DNA from: Tetrahymena thermophila SB210
Taxonomy: Eukaryota; Ciliophora; Oligohymenophorea; Hymenostomatida; Tetrahymenidae
DNA length: 64,000 nucleotides
Assembly (NCBI RefSeq): GCF_000189635.1
Contig: NW_002476163.1
Span: forward strand, 620,001-684,000
Direction of reading: 5' to 3'
Positions 62,151 to 64,000 of this stretch are shown here, piece after piece; within the stretch, counting starts at the first letter, position 1; every line of letters begins with the position of its first letter. A program made the position numbers and the translations under genes. Under the pieces are notes generated by a model. The model was not told the DNA's origin. It was given only the letters and a program-made list of their open reading frames with translations, and searched no databases.

Positions 62151-63657
62151 AAAATTAATAATTATTTTCTAATTAACTTTTAATAAATTTTATGGAGTAT
62201 TATTTATATTTTTTGTAAGGAATTTAAATTAATCTTATATTAGCTTTTTAAATTTAATTATCTTTTTTTATAATAATTTATTATAGAGATTTACAGGAAT
62301 TTGCTTTTAAGCAAACCATATATGTAAATTTTTCTAGTAAATAATGAAATAATGGATTGTCTTTTTTAGATTTTTAATGATTACTGATAATTTTTCTACT
62401 TTTTTATTTTTTCATTAATTTCTAATGTAATTAATTTAAAGAATCTGTTTAAATCTGAAATTCATCTAATTGAAATTAATAATTATTTGAAATTCAAAAG
62501 TATAAAGCCAGATACTATTAATAAACTAAAAAATACTAAAAATTAAATGAAATATATTGATTAATCAAAATAAAATATTTTTAAATTGGAATTTTAACAG
62601 GATTTTTGTTATTTAATTTATTGCAGATTTTGATTTTTTGAAGATCCTAAATTATTTTTCAAAATTTATAAATTTAATTGAGTTTATTAATTCCATAAAA
62701 TCAGATTTTAACAGATTATATATACTTTTTTACTCTTGATTGCATGCATTTTATATTATTAACAAAAAATTTTTAATAATTAAATTCAGTTTTCTTTTAA
62801 TTATCAGATTTTATTATTTTTTAAGCAAACATTCGTGTATTTAAATGGAGATTAAGTAATAAAATAAAGTTCGATTAATTTTGATATCATTAGTTTCATA
62901 TTAAATTTATTTTTAGAAAATTATGCGAAGAGACTATTTTATTAAAGCAATAAAAACTATACAATTATTTTTTATTATAAGTTCAATTATTAATTGTATC
63001 TTTATAAAAATAAAAGATACTTACTAAATCTAATATTTATTTGTTTAAAAAATAAAAATAGCATTCGAATTATTAATTAATACTAAAAAAGATTCGAAAT
63101 ACAATTTAAATTTTAAAGTTTTAATTATTCTAAATTAATATTAATAAATTTCTATTTTTCTATTTGATTTAGAAATTTAAAATTTGAATAGAAATGAATG
63201 AAATTTAAATCTTTCTATTCTAATTAAGTTCAAGCAATTTTAATTAATTAATTAAAAATAATAGCAAAATATTGTAAATCTTCTAGTAGCACTAAATTAA
63301 TTTAGCTTATTTTATAAAAAAATGGAATTATAAGAATTATTTTATCAAAAAATCTATCTAAAAAAAATATTCCTCAAATATTTTTATTTTTCAAAATCTG
63401 TTTTGTTAGTCTAAAAATTAATTTAAATTCCTCAATTCTATTTCTTTAAAATTTACTATATTTCTATCATAGAATTAGCCTTAAAAAATAATTGAGCTGA
63501 AATTTAATTCAAAAGATCAGCATTATATAGCTCTTTTATTTAATTAGGTTACACATTTTTTTAAAGTAACTAAAAATCTCAAGGAAAATTGATAAAAAAA
63601 TCAAATTAATAAATAAATATATCTTTTTAATTTTTGAAATAGTAAAAATAACAAGAA
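62151..63657. other. Divergent intergenic AT-rich stretch
   Basis: About 1.5 kb upstream of the ABC transporter (-) and of the gene at the right edge (+). No gene seen; both promoters are expected here. Confidence 0.6.
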
Positions 63658-64000
63658 ATGGAAGTAGAAGAAAATATTTACCTGGAATGCAACAGCACAA
63701 ATAATAAATTGTTTGCTATTAAATGTTAAACTGTTATAGTTCACCACTCATATGATAAGAGTATAGCAATTTTTTCCAAACTCCTACAAGTTAATAAGGA
63801 CATATCTCCAAAATAGTAAATAAATTTCATGATCATGAAGACATATTGACAGATTTGAGGCGAAGCAATTCTAAATCTATAGCTTTAGAAAGATAATATA
63901 TTCTATTTATCAAATAAGTATCACAAGAGTTTTATAATAGCAGATTTAACTTTAACTAATCTCTAAGATAAGCTATTAATTAATAGTGATATAGATACTT
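63658..64000 (+). CDS. Start of an unrecognised gene, cut by the window edge
   Basis: From ATG 63658 a 63-codon frame runs to TGA 63847-63849 with coding-like composition. A second frame with coding character continues from about 63830 toward the edge. A short intron (about 63820-63858, GTAAATAAATTT..GACAG) in phase 2 would join an open frame to the window end, but at about 39 nt it is shorter than most introns here, so the model is weak. The first 25 residues (IYLECNSTNNKLFAIKC) resemble the start of a protein-kinase N-lobe, with FAIK as the possible ATP-binding lysine, but no glycine loop is clear. The gene is truncated by the window. Confidence 0.4.

Noticed and set aside
1-64000. tRNA, rRNA, CRISPR, virus-like or transposon sequences
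   Set aside because: I looked for GC-richer cloverleaf-like blocks, tRNA B-box-like GGTTCGAATCC, direct-repeat arrays, reverse transcriptase, integrase, transposase and capsid motifs, and saw none.

Overview
The window is nuclear DNA from a ciliate, most likely Tetrahymena or a close oligohymenophorean relative. It is very AT-rich. Long conserved proteins read open only if TAA and TAG are read as glutamine and TGA is the only stop. Introns are AT-rich GT..AG, mostly about 45-360 nt, which does not fit the roughly 25-nt introns of Paramecium. No operon, rRNA, tRNA, CRISPR array, virus-like element or transposon was recognised. All gene models below were assembled by hand from reading frame, splice-site phase and protein motifs.

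Layout, left to right. 1-9.7 kb: mostly non-coding, with two unrecognised forward genes (3152-4072 and 4569-5816) that may be one gene. 9.75-11.9 kb: a CaMK-type protein kinase (+). 14.66-20.3 kb: a 1707-residue Q/N-rich coiled-coil protein (-) with a hinderin-like motif. 21.2-22.1 kb: a Coq11-like NAD(P)-binding protein (+). 23.6-24.7 kb: a TIS11-type tandem CCCH zinc-finger protein (+). 25.5-28.6 kb: a 14-exon RCC1 plus coiled-coil protein (+). 29.4-31.7 kb: an 8-exon MT-A70-family protein lacking the catalytic DPPW (-), best matching the MTA9 subunit of the ciliate DNA N6-adenine methyltransferase. 34.5-36.3 kb: a three-RRM protein of hnRNP Q/R type (+). 37.3-40.4 kb: a membrane protein with three PX-like domains (+). 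41.4-45.2 kb: a 1083-residue Q/N-rich protein (-). 46.0-47.0 kb: Elongator subunit Elp4 (+). 47.7-48.8 kb: a VTT/Tvp38-type membrane protein (+). 49.1-52.0 kb: a NIMA-related kinase (-). 54.0-56.4 kb: a multi-exon leucine-rich-repeat gene (+) with one phase-2 intron per repeat. 56.6-62.2 kb: a complete ABCA-type transporter (-). 63.66 kb to the right edge: the start of a further gene.

The genes are unrelated housekeeping and regulatory loci rather than a pathway cluster. They cover signalling (two kinases), RNA and chromatin regulation (CCCH, hnRNP, MT-A70, Elp4), lipid and membrane biology (ABCA, PX, VTT, Coq11-like) and low-complexity structural proteins. Points most worth a second look are the exon-per-repeat LRR gene, the MT-A70 pseudo-enzyme with a basic N-terminus, the triple-PX membrane protein, and the Asn that replaces Gly in the DFG motif of both kinases.
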